Shown: positions 17,403 through 25,576 of the stretch, piece by piece | Position numbering within the stretch: the first letter of the stretch is position 1 | Layout: every line of letters begins with the position of its first letter | From: a bacterium ADurb.Bin157 | Lineage (GTDB): Bacteria > Muiribacteriota > Ozemobacteria > Ozemobacterales > Ozemobacteraceae | Reading direction: 5' to 3' | DNA: 64,000 bases | NCBI GenBank assembly: GCA_002070375.1 | Contig: MWDD01000006.1 | Location: forward strand, 29,825 to 93,824 | Notes under the pieces: generated by a model | What the model was told of the DNA's origin: nothing | The model's database searches: none | What the model saw: the letters and a program-made list of their open reading frames with translations, nothing else | Position numbers and translations under genes: made by a program

Positions 17403-20369
17403 TCAAGACTTTTGAATAGCAAATATACCGTTTCTGCCGTCCATTAAAACGCTTACAGGAGTTGATAAGCGAGTATGAACAAAATATTTTTTTCGTTGCA
17501 GTGCAGGTTGTGCCCTGAGCCATTTCCAGTCGATAAAGCCATCTCCGGAATCTTGTCTGACAGAAAAATAGCCGATATTCATTGTTGTTACATTATGAAA
17601 GAAATGAGACCCCATAGAGGCATCAACCCTAAAATCTTCAAGGGAGTATTCCACTATCACTTTTGCGTGAGAAGCATTAGACCAGCTGATTGGTATTCCA
17701 AGCCACTTATCTCTCGTCCCCCACCGTCCGGGGCCAATCAAAATATATTTTTTCCCGGTCTCTTTTATCAAACTGTTCAATGAATGAACTTCATAAGCCA
17801 TTTCTTCGGTTTTGCTTTTATCAAATAATTCGGGATCAGCCCAAACTATATCGTAAATATCATCTGTTCTGCCATTTCCCATGCCTTTATCGGCAAACAA
17901 CATTAAATCAGTTTTTGAGATCTCTGCTTTATTTAGCGAAAATTCTTCCATATCTCTCAAAAAATGTTTAATTTGTAGCAAGTAAAAAATGTAATCTTTA
18001 GTTTCCTCGTCTCTTTCAATCGCAAACTCGACCTCTACAGGAGCTTCAAGTGCTGCCCTGGAAACATATAGCACATGTCTGAGAGTTTCAGCCAAAGGAA
18101 AAAGGTCATACTGAAGTATATTTGCAAAATTCAGCAATCTTGGACCTCGTTCATATATGCCGGGTTCCACACGATTATCTTCATATATCCAGGTAGAAGC
18201 TACAGTTGCAAGTGTTTCATCTTTTTCGGCTTGCTTGATATCATATTCGATTAAAGTAGCATCTTCGCCTGCAAATAAATCAACATTGGAATTTCCTAAT
18301 TCTAAAGCCAAGAATTTTTTTTGAGTAGTTTTAAGTAGGTCTTCATCTGACAAAATTTGAATTTTAGGATACTTAGGACAAAATCTAAAAGAAGATCCCC
18401 CCCCGACAACTCCGCAGCCAAGGCCAAGAACGATCATCCCGACTCCGTCTTCCGGCTCCATATGAGAAACAGGATAATAGTTGTATGATTGTCCGACACC
18501 TGAAATAATTGGATAAAAATGCTCGCCGTAGCTTTTGCCAACTATTTGCTGAATTACAACGGCCATTTTTTCTTCTTCAATTTTATAACTTATAGCGTCA
18601 AAGTATTCTCTCGACTCATTAGAATACACAGAAGCATAAACAAGCTTAATGGCATCGCACAGCAGTTTGAGACGCAAATCCAAGTTTTCGCCATTGTTTG
18701 GCAAAAAGAAAGTTTCATAAAGTCCCGACATTGAGTGAGCAACAGAATCTTCCAATACCCCGGAAGATCTCACAGCCAAGGGGTATTTAATTTTAGTGAG
18801 CAACGTCTTTAATTTTTCAAGAAGTTTTTCTGATAGCTCACTGTTCAAAAATCTTTTCTTTATTTCTTCGTAATCGCGACAATCTTCAATCAAAGTTTCA
18901 AGCTTATTGAATTCAATAAATTTATCAAATTCATCAGTTCCGATAATGAAAGTTTCAGGGATCTTAATGTCCGTTTTAGCAAACAGCGGAGAAACTCTTG
19001 AATTTAACAAATGGTTTATGAACGCCAGTCCTCTTCCTTTCCCTCCGATCGCCCCGTCTGAAAGCTTCAAAATATGATAACTGCTGTCTCCCAGAAAAGA
19101 TTCATCAAAAGCAATTACTTTTCCGCGAGTTTTTACTTTATTAATCCAGTCACCCATATTTATAAGAAAATCTCTTAAATTATCAAAACACTTAAAAGCG
19201 CTTACATGTATTTGTGAAACCAATTTTGCGGTTTGAACTTCTCCTCTTGCAAGGAGCCAGGTAGAAAAATGATTTCTGGTAGCGTGATAAACAATTGTTT
19301 CAATTGGCACCGTTTGCAATATTAAACTAAACTCAGCCATATTAGCGGCTCTTGCAATTTCTTTTCCGTCTTCTGCATTTCTGAAAATAAAATCACCAAA
19401 ACCCAAATTGTAATAGAAAAAATTAGAAAGCTGGTTCGTCAAAAATTGCGATGCCTTGTTAACGAATGGAATATTAAGCTCTTTTGCGAATATTTCCAGG
19501 TTTTGTTCAAATGACTGCAACAAAACAGGCAAATCCGCACGTTTTTCTCTGAGAGCTTTTACGAGTTTTACCCCCGCCATTTCGTCTAACACACCGTCTT
19601 TAGGGTATTTCATGTCAGATATTACACACAAAATATACTCTTTAAACTTCTCGTAAATCTCCATAGCTTTTTCGTAATTCGTTGCCAGCAAAATCTTTGG
19701 TCGGCATCTCATACGCAAAACCTTTTTGCTCTCATCTTGCAGCTCTTCTTCGATCAATCTTGATGTTTGCTTTATTAATTCGCGGTACAAATGGGACAAA
19801 TATCTTGAGTAATATCTTGTTGAGTCTTCGATGAGCAAGATTATTCTGACTTGCCCGATTTGTGTGTCGTTAACAGCATTTATATTGTCTTCGACATATT
19901 TAATCATTGCTAAAAATATTTCTGAGGCGCCGTTCCATACGAACACATTGTCATATGCCTTGAAAATATCTTGTGCGTGGTCTAAGCCAACAAGATCAGT
20001 GTTATCGTTAAGCAAAAGCAAAATAGGTATATTTGGAAGTATGCCTCGAATCTGTGCACCCGCTTTAATTGTTTCAGTTTTGCTAAGTCGGCTTAAAACC
20101 ACCACAAGATCAAACTTCTTTTTGTTTAGCATATCAATCGCTTCGGTTGCTGAAGTTACACTTGTGACTCTTGGTGCATTAGTTAAATTTAGATTATAGT
20201 ATTCTCCGAAAATCTTCTCAGAAAGCAGTCCGTCCTGTTCCAGAGAAAAAGCATCGTAAACCGTTGCAACAAGCAGCAACTCACGAACTTTGTAATTCAT
20301 CAAATCATGGAATATTTCATTATCATATTTGTATTTTTTAAAGATATTTAGTAGTTCTTCTCGTGGCAT
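17403..20369 (-). CDS. Receiver-domain / PEP-synthase-like (PPDK N-domain) fusion
   Basis: A 988-aa cytoplasmic protein. Residues about 30-160 are a degenerate receiver-like domain. Residues about 172-325 are a second receiver that looks functional: Glu181-Asp182 acidic pair (LLIEDS), Asp252 as candidate phosphoacceptor (VISDMKYP), Ser286 and Lys305. Residues about 435-830 resemble the ATP-grasp N-domain of PEP synthase/PPDK: GGKGRGL (442-448), AVRSSGVLEDS (532-542), MSGLYETFFLP and GLGCGVVGGGSS. The swivelling phosphohistidine domain and PEP-binding barrel of real PEP synthases are missing; instead a distinct 130-residue C-terminus follows (GPGRWGTRDKWLG ... YFVHTRLSTPV). It could phosphorylate a separate partner or be a sensor of ATP or pyruvate. 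Start at 20369 is chosen for its GGAG Shine-Dalgarno; an upstream ATG at 20423 lies inside the promoter spacer. Confidence 0.8.
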   Translation of the reverse strand: MPREELLNIFKKYKYDNEIFHDLMNYKVRELLLVATVYDAFSLEQDGLLSEKIFGEYYNLNLTNAPRVTSVTSATEAIDMLNKKKFDLVVVLSRLSKTETIKAGAQIRGILPNIPILLLLNDNTDLVGLDHAQDIFKAYDNVFVWNGASEIFLAMIKYVEDNINAVNDTQIGQVRIILLIEDSTRYYSRYLSHLYRELIKQTSRLIEEELQDESKKVLRMRCRPKILLATNYEKAMEIYEKFKEYILCVISDMKYPKDGVLDEMAGVKLVKALREKRADLPVLLQSFEQNLEIFAKELNIPFVNKASQFLTNQLSNFFYYNLGFGDFIFRNAEDGKEIARAANMAEFSLILQTVPIETIVYHATRNHFSTWLLARGEVQTAKLVSQIHVSAFKCFDNLRDFLINMGDWINKVKTRGKVIAFDESFLGDSSYHILKLSDGAIGGKGRGLAFINHLLNSRVSPLFAKTDIKIPETFIIGTDEFDKFIEFNKLETLIEDCRDYEEIKKRFLNSELSEKLLEKLKTLLTKIKYPLAVRSSGVLEDSVAHSMSGLYETFFLPNNGENLDLRLKLLCDAIKLVYASVYSNESREYFDAISYKIEEEKMAVVIQQIVGKSYGEHFYPIISGVGQSYNYYPVSHMEPEDGVGMIVLGLGCGVVGGGSSFRFCPKYPKIQILSDEDLLKTTQKKFLALELGNSNVDLFAGEDATLIEYDIKQAEKDETLATVASTWIYEDNRVEPGIYERGPRLLNFANILQYDLFPLAETLRHVLYVSRAALEAPVEVEFAIERDEETKDYIFYLLQIKHFLRDMEEFSLNKAEISKTDLMLFADKGMGNGRTDDIYDIVWADPELFDKSKTEEMAYEVHSLNSLIKETGKKYILIGPGRWGTRDKWLGIPISWSNASHAKVIVEYSLEDFRVDASMGSHFFHNVTTMNIGYFSVRQDSGDGFIDWKWLRAQPALQRKKYFVHTRLSTPVSVLMDGRNGIFAIQKS

Positions 20370-20399
20370 ATAAGCTCCGTTCTGAATTAAGGGCAACAG

Positions 20400-20428
20400 A
20401 TTATAACAATAATGAAATGACAATACAA
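20400..20428 (-). promoter_or_regulatory. Sigma70-type promoter for the receiver/PEP-synthase-like operon
   Basis: TTGTAT-17 bases-TATAAT on the minus strand, 31 bases before the ATG at 20369. Arranged back to back with the plus-strand site at 20455. Confidence 0.55.
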
Positions 20429-20454
20429 ATTTTCGTTAAAAAAATGAAGGCCTA

Positions 20455-20483
20455 TTGTTTTTAGGCTGTAAAAGGTGTATTCT
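20455..20483 (+). promoter_or_regulatory. Sigma70-type promoter for the btpA operon
   Basis: TTGTTT-17 bases-TATTCT, 32 bases before the ATG at 20515. Moderate match. Confidence 0.4.
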
Positions 20484-20514
20484 GCATCTAAGCAGTAAAC
20501 TAAAGAGGAAAACA

Positions 20515-21321
20515 ATGTTTCATAACAACCGAACAGCCGCCATTGGCATGGTACACGTCGGTGCGCTCCCGGGGACACCGTTTAACAAGAAATCCATAGA
20601 ACAAATTTGTGAGGATGCCGTAAAAGAGGCTATGCTTTACAAAGAAAAAAAGTTTGACGGCATCATTCTCGAAAACATGCATGACCGTCCCTACTTAAAA
20701 TGTTCTGTCGGTCCTGAAATAACGGCGGCGATGACAAGAGTAGCTTGCGAAGTGAAAGCAAAAGTAACGAATGATTTTCCCGTAGGAATTCAAATACTTG
20801 CAGGCGCAAACACAGAAGCTTTAGCAGTTGCACATGTTTCAGGCTGTGAATTCATTAGGGCAGAGGGTTGCGTATTCGCTCATGTAGCTGACGAAGGTTG
20901 GATAGAAGCTTGTGCAGGAAATCTTCTGAGAGAACGCAAAAGAATCGGCGCACAAAACGTTAAGATTTGGACAGACATTCAAAAGAAACATTCAGCACAC
21001 AGTGTAACTGCTGATTTAACACTTGAAGACTGGGCACATGGAGCAGATTTTTTCGGCATTGACGGAATTATAATAACAGGTGCTGCGACCGGTAAACCTG
21101 CCTCTAAAAATGATCTGATCAATGCAAAAAATGCTACAAAAATGCCCGTTTACATAGGCTCGGGAATAACTCCCGAAAATGCTCAAGAGTTTTCTCTTGC
21201 AGATGGTTGGATAATAGGTTCCTCGGTTAAGTTTGATTCTTACTGGGAAAACCCCATCAATCCAATAGCACTGGAAAAGATAGTTAAAGCCAGAGACTTA
21301 GCAAATAGCTCCGGAGGATAA
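20515..21321 (+). CDS. BtpA-family TIM-barrel protein
   Basis: A 268-aa protein of the BtpA/SgcQ family. Seen: an AAIGMVHVGALPGTP opening, DGIILENMHDRPY, PVGIQILAGANTEALAVAH, GCEFIRAEGCVFAHVADEGW, VKIWTDIQKKHSAHS, GIIITGAATGKP and the phosphate-loop-like PVYIGSGITPEN near the C-terminus. The family is a TIM barrel; BtpA was named for photosystem I biogenesis in cyanobacteria, but non-photosynthetic relatives such as SgcQ are linked with sugar or nucleoside metabolism. The ATG at 20515 has an AGAGGA Shine-Dalgarno. It leads an operon with an unknown 139-aa gene and a cytidine-deaminase-like gene, which favours a nucleoside-related role here. Confidence 0.85.
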   Translation: MFHNNRTAAIGMVHVGALPGTPFNKKSIEQICEDAVKEAMLYKEKKFDGIILENMHDRPYLKCSVGPEITAAMTRVACEVKAKVTNDFPVGIQILAGANTEALAVAHVSGCEFIRAEGCVFAHVADEGWIEACAGNLLRERKRIGAQNVKIWTDIQKKHSAHSVTADLTLEDWAHGADFFGIDGIIITGAATGKPASKNDLINAKNATKMPVYIGSGITPENAQEFSLADGWIIGSSVKFDSYWENPINPIALEKIVKARDLANSSGG

Positions 21322-21323
21322 TT

Positions 21324-21743
21324 ATGGAACAAAACCTCGACAAAATAAAAAACACACTTAAAATAATCGATAACATTGAAAAAAAATACAAAATTAAAAG
21401 AAATGCAGACGTAGATGACCCTTTGCTTTATTGCGGAGTTGCACAGTCAAACATCATAAACGACCTTTCAGAAGACGTTAAGGCTTATTTTTCGGAACCT
21501 TATAAACCTGCAGGAAAAAGCGCCTTTTTCAAGAATTATTTTGATAAGTTCATGAGAGAGGTTGGCGGCGCAAGAGTTGAGCAAACACTTTACAGGTTTC
21601 AAATTACGGAAAAGATTTTTTTATATTGTGCATTTTGGCCTTGGGGAACCAACCCGGTTAAAACCTCAATTAGGATCGGTCTAATTTGTTACGAACAGAA
21701 CGACACCAAATATTTCTCTGAAAAACTTAAAGGCGAATTTTAA
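21324..21743 (+). CDS. Conserved-looking protein of unknown function in btpA operon
   Basis: A 139-aa soluble protein without recognisable motifs. It has a charged helical N-terminus, then aromatic-rich segments (FFKNYFDKFMRE, LYCAFWPWGTNP). It starts 2 bases after btpA; its Shine-Dalgarno GGAGGA is formed by the last codons of btpA, so expression is coupled. The deaminase-like gene follows 15 bases later. Placement suggests a partner in the same pathway. Confidence 0.6.
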   Translation: MEQNLDKIKNTLKIIDNIEKKYKIKRNADVDDPLLYCGVAQSNIINDLSEDVKAYFSEPYKPAGKSAFFKNYFDKFMREVGGARVEQTLYRFQITEKIFLYCAFWPWGTNPVKTSIRIGLICYEQNDTKYFSEKLKGEF

Positions 21744-21758
21744 TACGACGGAGCTATT

Positions 21759-22160
21759 ATGAACAAACTAAAAAAAAATCATTTTTATTTGATAGAAACA
21801 GCAAAAAAAATAATCAACGCAAGATTTAAAGAAAACCGCCATCACTTTGTTGCCGCTATCAGAACAGTTTCCGGGGAAATTTACACCGGCATTCACCTCA
21901 GAACTTCTCAAGAAAAAGACGATGTCTGCGCTGAAGTCGTTGCGCTTGCAAATGCTTTTGCAAACGGCGAAGTTGATATCGAATGTATAGTAGTTGTCAA
22001 CAGAATTGGCGACATAATAGCACCTTGCGGAAAATGCAGCGAAATTTTCATAGAATTATGTCCAAATGCCGAAATAATTCTTCCGGGCATCGGAGGCGGC
22101 AGACTTGCCTTAGTTTCTCAACTGCTACCATTCAGAAAAGCAACTAACCCATCAAACTAA
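21759..22160 (+). CDS. Cytidine/nucleoside deaminase-like zinc protein
   Basis: A 133-aa member of the cytidine deaminase-like fold (Cdd / blasticidin-S deaminase size class). The zinc and catalytic motifs are complete: C57-A-E59 in DDVCAEVVAL and P89-C90-G-K-C93, which match C-A-E and P-C-x-x-C. The ISGE-type loop (TVSGEIYTGIHL) also fits. It should be a homotetrameric deaminase of a pyrimidine nucleoside or similar base; the exact substrate is not evident. It has a GGAG Shine-Dalgarno and ends the btpA operon. Its TAA overlaps the TAG of the convergent L,D-transpeptidase-like gene (shared CTAA). Confidence 0.85.
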   Translation: MNKLKKNHFYLIETAKKIINARFKENRHHFVAAIRTVSGEIYTGIHLRTSQEKDDVCAEVVALANAFANGEVDIECIVVVNRIGDIIAPCGKCSEIFIELCPNAEIILPGIGGGRLALVSQLLPFRKATNPSN

Positions 22161-22828
22161 GGTAATATTGCTACCGGTGTTCCTTTTTCAACATTCCAAA
22201 ACAACTCTTCAACATGCACATTATGCATAGATATACTCCCGTCAGTTGTCCAGCTTGATTCTGCACCGAAACCGTGTATGCCCAAGGGTCCACCCAAACC
22301 GGTGTTAGCCGGTGGTGTTATTTTATTTTGCCAGGCACCGACAAGGGTTTCATATTCGCTGTTCTTTATAATATCTTGAACCAATGCCCTTTCGGCATCT
22401 ATCCCTGAGGGGTAATTTATCTGTAGGAACAAATGATATCTGTTGTTCTCATCCTTATCACAGACATAATACATTCCTTCGGGAGTTTTCTGATCGGTGG
22501 CATTTTGCTTCGTTCCAATTGTTGCTCTACCTAAGCCAATCGGGTATGTAGCGACCAATTTACTATTTGAAAACACACGCATTTCTCTGCTTCTTTTAAC
22601 TATTCTTATTTCCGGAACAAAATCAGCTCTTGATATGCCCGCATATTCAAGTTTTTTATCAAACTCAGCAAGCGAACGAACCTTACCTTTATGATCAAGC
22701 AATCTTGAAAATTCGTCGAGAAGCAAGCCTCGTGCAGGTGTAGCTACAGACGCCATGATAGCAAGAACGGATAGAACCGCAAACCCGTAAAAAAAATAAT
22801 CTCCAAGTGTTGTTACGCATTTTTTCAT
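22157..22828 (-). CDS. L,D-transpeptidase (YkuD) fold protein with Ser in place of catalytic Cys
   Basis: A 223-aa exported or membrane-anchored protein; residues 14-34 are hydrophobic. The YkuD domain spans about 70-223: IRIVKRSREMRVFSNSKLVA, GLGRATIGTKQNATDQKTPEG, the HG of GIHGFGAESSW with His185, and SWTTDGSISMHN. In YkuD enzymes this last block reads W-x-x-G-C-I and contains the nucleophilic Cys; here codon 198 (22235-22237) is AGT, Ser. The rest of the domain is well kept, so this is either a non-catalytic cell-wall binder, a Ser-nucleophile variant or one base error in the sequence. The VTT-domain gene is 16 bases upstream. Confidence 0.8.
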   Translation of the reverse strand: MKKCVTTLGDYFFYGFAVLSVLAIMASVATPARGLLLDEFSRLLDHKGKVRSLAEFDKKLEYAGISRADFVPEIRIVKRSREMRVFSNSKLVATYPIGLGRATIGTKQNATDQKTPEGMYYVCDKDENNRYHLFLQINYPSGIDAERALVQDIIKNSEYETLVGAWQNKITPPANTGLGGPLGIHGFGAESSWTTDGSISMHNVHVEELFWNVEKGTPVAILP

Positions 22829-22844
22829 TTGTCTTCCTTGACTG

Positions 22845-23432
22845 TTAAACTATATATCCTAACCATGCGACCACTACATATCTTAGTGTTCTGCTTATCC
22901 AACTTGCCAAAATTACTTTAATTATTGGCATTCCATAAATTCCGCCTATCCAACAGGCAGCCGAATAAGGAATCGGCGTAACTCCGGCCACAAAAATTGC
23001 TAATGCACCATGATTTTTATAAAGTTGACTGCCGGTTCTTAAAATTTTTGAGCCAAAAATTCTTCTAAATCTCCAGGGACCAAAAAACTTACCGATGTAA
23101 AAACCTGTAGCACCACCAAAAGCACTTGAAAAACCGGCTACCAAAGCAGTTTTATAAAGACTGGCTCCTCCGAATGCTGTTCCAAAGACAAAAACATCAG
23201 CAGGAATAGGCTGAATTATTACATCTGAGGCCCAACACAAAAAGAACAGTGCAGGGTAGCCAAAATTTTCAACTGCGTTTTTAGCAAAAGACTTTATTGG
23301 AAGGCGATAAAAATAAAACGCAAAAAATATCAAAATAACAGTAAGAAAAAAGGCAAACGCAGACCATATATTGCGTTTTGCAAAATTTTTAAAATAATCC
23401 AACAGTGAAGTTTTCCACTTTTCTGGCAACAT
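22845..23432 (-). CDS. VTT-domain (SNARE-associated / DedA-YqaA type) membrane protein
   Basis: A 195-aa inner-membrane protein with 4-5 hydrophobic segments (about 25-45, 60-80, 85-110, 140-165, 170-195). The VTT/DedA core is visible: a re-entrant stretch IIQPIPADVFVFGTAFGG, then SSAFGGATGFYIGKFFG, and a second GVTPIPYSAACWIGGIYGM with the Pro-containing loop. The family includes lipid (undecaprenyl phosphate or phospholipid) flippases, though the YqaA branch is uncharacterised. It precedes the L,D-transpeptidase-like gene by 16 bases, consistent with an envelope role. Confidence 0.85.
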   Translation of the reverse strand: MLPEKWKTSLLDYFKNFAKRNIWSAFAFFLTVILIFFAFYFYRLPIKSFAKNAVENFGYPALFFLCWASDVIIQPIPADVFVFGTAFGGASLYKTALVAGFSSAFGGATGFYIGKFFGPWRFRRIFGSKILRTGSQLYKNHGALAIFVAGVTPIPYSAACWIGGIYGMPIIKVILASWISRTLRYVVVAWLGYIV

Positions 23433-23521
23433 TATTTTGCTCCGTTAATTACATAAAGGCCCTATCGTATTGTTTCATATTTTTAGTTAGCTTTATTTTA
23501 ACTTTTGTTTAGATTAAACGC

Positions 23522-23551
23522 AAAAAAGCCACACTTTTAAAAGTGTGGCTT
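23522..23551 (-). terminator. Rho-independent terminator after the VRD-repeat protein gene
   Basis: A perfect 24-base palindrome (AGCCACACTTTT and its complement, 23527-23550) is followed on the minus strand by six T. It lies 21 bases after the stop at 23571. The other side has TTCTT, so weak function in both directions is possible. Confidence 0.85.
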
Positions 23552-23570
23552 TCTTAAAACTAACGATTAA

Positions 23571-24236
23571 TTAGAGCTTTTTAATCATTGCTTTTGTTGA
23601 ATCTACAAGTTCTATTAAACGCTTATTTTCGGGCTGTTGAACCAACATAAAATTGAGAGTGGGCAGAATGTGCTTTAAAACAGGTTTAAAATTAGAAACC
23701 CCACTCTGAGAGTAATATTTTTCAAGGTATTGAACAAGAACTCTGGCTTTACCTAACTGATTATCTTTCAACTCAACAATCAAAATATCTGCCAAACTAC
23801 CCTGCACGAAATTTAAAAACTTATCATTTTTTAGTCTGCGCAATCCCACAACGGTAGAATAAAACGTACCTTTGTCGGTAAGGCTCACATCAATATGAGT
23901 CATCATGCGCCCCTTAGGATCACGCACCACAAGTCGTGTTTTGCCATTTTTCCAATTTTCGACTTTACCGTAAGCGTGGTGAAGGAATCGGCCCTTTGGA
24001 TCTCTTACAACCCATTTAGACTTTGTACCCCATGATTCTAAGGTACCTGTATTCCAGGCAACGAACTTACCCTTGCTGTCTCTGACAACAAATTTTATAC
24101 CTTTATTTTTCCAGACTTCATAGGCTTTTGACAAATCATTTATTTTATTATCATTCGTAGCAGAAGCTGCATAAACATGTGCTAGAGAGAAAAGAAAACC
24201 AACCAACAACAATACAACAGACAACTTTTTAAACAT
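23571..24236 (-). CDS. Secreted protein with three VRDxKGR repeats
   Basis: A 221-aa exported protein. Signal peptide about 1-23 (MFKKLSVVLLLVGFLFSLAHVYA). Residues about 48-125 contain three imperfect repeats of 26-27 residues that start VVRDSKGK, VVRDPKGR and VVRDPKGR; two of them end in an ESW/ENW-type turn. The remaining 95 residues are helical (VQGSLADILIVELKDNQLGKARVLVQYLEKYY), perhaps a four-helix bundle. I do not recognise the family. It stands alone between a promoter at 24266-24294 and a strong terminator, so it is a single-gene transcript. AAAGGAG precedes the ATG. Confidence 0.75.
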   Translation of the reverse strand: MFKKLSVVLLLVGFLFSLAHVYAASATNDNKINDLSKAYEVWKNKGIKFVVRDSKGKFVAWNTGTLESWGTKSKWVVRDPKGRFLHHAYGKVENWKNGKTRLVVRDPKGRMMTHIDVSLTDKGTFYSTVVGLRRLKNDKFLNFVQGSLADILIVELKDNQLGKARVLVQYLEKYYSQSGVSNFKPVLKHILPTLNFMLVQQPENKRLIELVDSTKAMIKKL

Positions 24237-24265
24237 TAGATTCTCCTTTAAAAAAGCTTAAGCTA

Positions 24266-24294
24266 ATAATAACCAATTATTACAAAAATAACAA
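24266..24294 (-). promoter_or_regulatory. Sigma70-type promoter for the VRD-repeat protein gene
   Basis: TTGTTA-17 bases-TATTAT on the minus strand, 29 bases before the ATG at 24236. Confidence 0.5.
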
Positions 24295-24305
24295 GCCCGG
24301 TTTTA

Positions 24306-24950
24306 TTAACTAAAAAATGGATTATTTAATTTTTCTTTATCTATAGTAGTTTCAGGGCCATGTCCCGGAAAAACCAACCGATCTGATAAAGAAAAAATAT
24401 TATTTGTAATTCCGGTCAATAGTTTTGAATGACTGCCTCCTGGAAAATCTGAACGTCCCACAGAACCGGCAAAAAGTGTATCACCGCTAAAGATCATACC
24501 ATCGAAAATCAACACTAATCCACCTTCCGTATGCCCCGGAACCAGTCTTGCAACACCTTTAACAGAACCGATTTCAACCACATCACCATCATTTACAAAC
24601 AAATCGGCATCTTTAGTAGAAAAAGGTTCACCAAGCCAAACAGAAAGATTCTTCTCTGCATCTGTGAGCATTACAGCGTCTTGTTTAGATACTAAAACCT
24701 TAGATTCGGGAAACATTTTTTTATAAAAATCTATACCACAAATGTGATCAATGTGACCATGAGTTAAAAATATATTTACCTTGTTTATACCAAGTTGATT
24801 TATCTTATCTATAAGTCTTTCGGAGTTAGCTGCGGGATCAATTATTAAACATTCTTTAGCATTCTTTTCATAGACCAAATATGTGTTAACGTCTAAGGCT
24901 CCAAGTATATACCTTTCGCAAACTAATTTTTCGTTATTAAACTGAGTCAT
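24306..24950 (-). CDS. Metallo-beta-lactamase-fold hydrolase (GloB-like)
   Basis: A 214-aa cytosolic zinc hydrolase. The binuclear metal site is present: THGHIDH (63-69), His in VPGHTEGG, Asp in FSGDTLF and His in FPGHGPET near the C-terminus. The short single-domain form is the one usually called hydroxyacylglutathione hydrolase-like in bacteria; without the GloB C-terminal domain the thioester substrate is uncertain. Its ATG overlaps the hpt stop by 4 bases, so the two are translationally coupled. Confidence 0.9.
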   Translation of the reverse strand: MTQFNNEKLVCERYILGALDVNTYLVYEKNAKECLIIDPAANSERLIDKINQLGINKVNIFLTHGHIDHICGIDFYKKMFPESKVLVSKQDAVMLTDAEKNLSVWLGEPFSTKDADLFVNDGDVVEIGSVKGVARLVPGHTEGGLVLIFDGMIFSGDTLFAGSVGRSDFPGGSHSKLLTGITNNIFSLSDRLVFPGHGPETTIDKEKLNNPFFS

Positions 24951-25504
24951 GTCTTCTCCGCTGTTTGTTTTTTAACAATACCGATATATGGCAAATTTCT
25001 TAAGTAGCCTTTATTATCTAAGCCATATCCCACAACAAAATCATTTTCAATTTTAAAACCGCAATAATCAACCTTAACATTTCGCTGATTATTTGAAGGT
25101 TTGTTGCACAAAACGCAAACTTTTATTGTTTTAGGATTTCGGGTGGCCAGATGGTTTAGTAAATATGATAAAGTAAGCCCGGAATCAATTATATCTTCTA
25201 CCACCAGAACATTTTTACCTTCTATATTCTCAGACAAGTCTTTTTCGAGAGTTACTTTTCCTGAGCTTTTTGTGGCATTTCCATAACTTGAGGCAGACAT
25301 AAAGTCAATTTTCTGAGGCAAATCAATACTGCGACACAAATCTGCGGTAAAAACAAATGCACCCCTCAAAACACAAACCACAACCAATTCTTGACCTGCG
25401 AAATCAAAGGTGATCTGTTTGCCGAGTTCTTCAATTCTATTTTTGATTTCTGTTTCAGTTAAATAAATTTTTTCTATATATTTGTTTGTCACTGTTTCTG
25501 ACAT
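24947..25504 (-). CDS. hpt: Hypoxanthine phosphoribosyltransferase
   Basis: A 185-aa purine salvage enzyme converting hypoxanthine or guanine with PRPP to IMP or GMP. The PRPP-binding motif is VVEDIIDSGLTLSYL at about residues 95-110; the purine-specific FVVGYGLDNKGYLRNLPYIG block near the C-terminus and DFMSASSYGN (flexible loop) are both present. Length is normal. It is the first gene of a two-gene operon with the metallo-beta-lactamase hydrolase, with a promoter-like site at 25538-25566. Confidence 0.95.
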   Translation of the reverse strand: MSETVTNKYIEKIYLTETEIKNRIEELGKQITFDFAGQELVVVCVLRGAFVFTADLCRSIDLPQKIDFMSASSYGNATKSSGKVTLEKDLSENIEGKNVLVVEDIIDSGLTLSYLLNHLATRNPKTIKVCVLCNKPSNNQRNVKVDYCGFKIENDFVVGYGLDNKGYLRNLPYIGIVKKQTAEKT

Positions 25505-25537
25505 ATACAGCCTTAATCGTTATTTTTTTGTTCATAC

Positions 25538-25566
25538 AGTTTAAACATCATAATTATAAACGTCAA
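25538..25566 (-). promoter_or_regulatory. Sigma70-type promoter for hpt
   Basis: TTGACG-17 bases-TAAACT on the minus strand, 34 bases before the hpt ATG. It abuts the htrA promoter candidate on the other strand. Confidence 0.5.
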
Positions 25567-25576
25567 GATTAAACTT

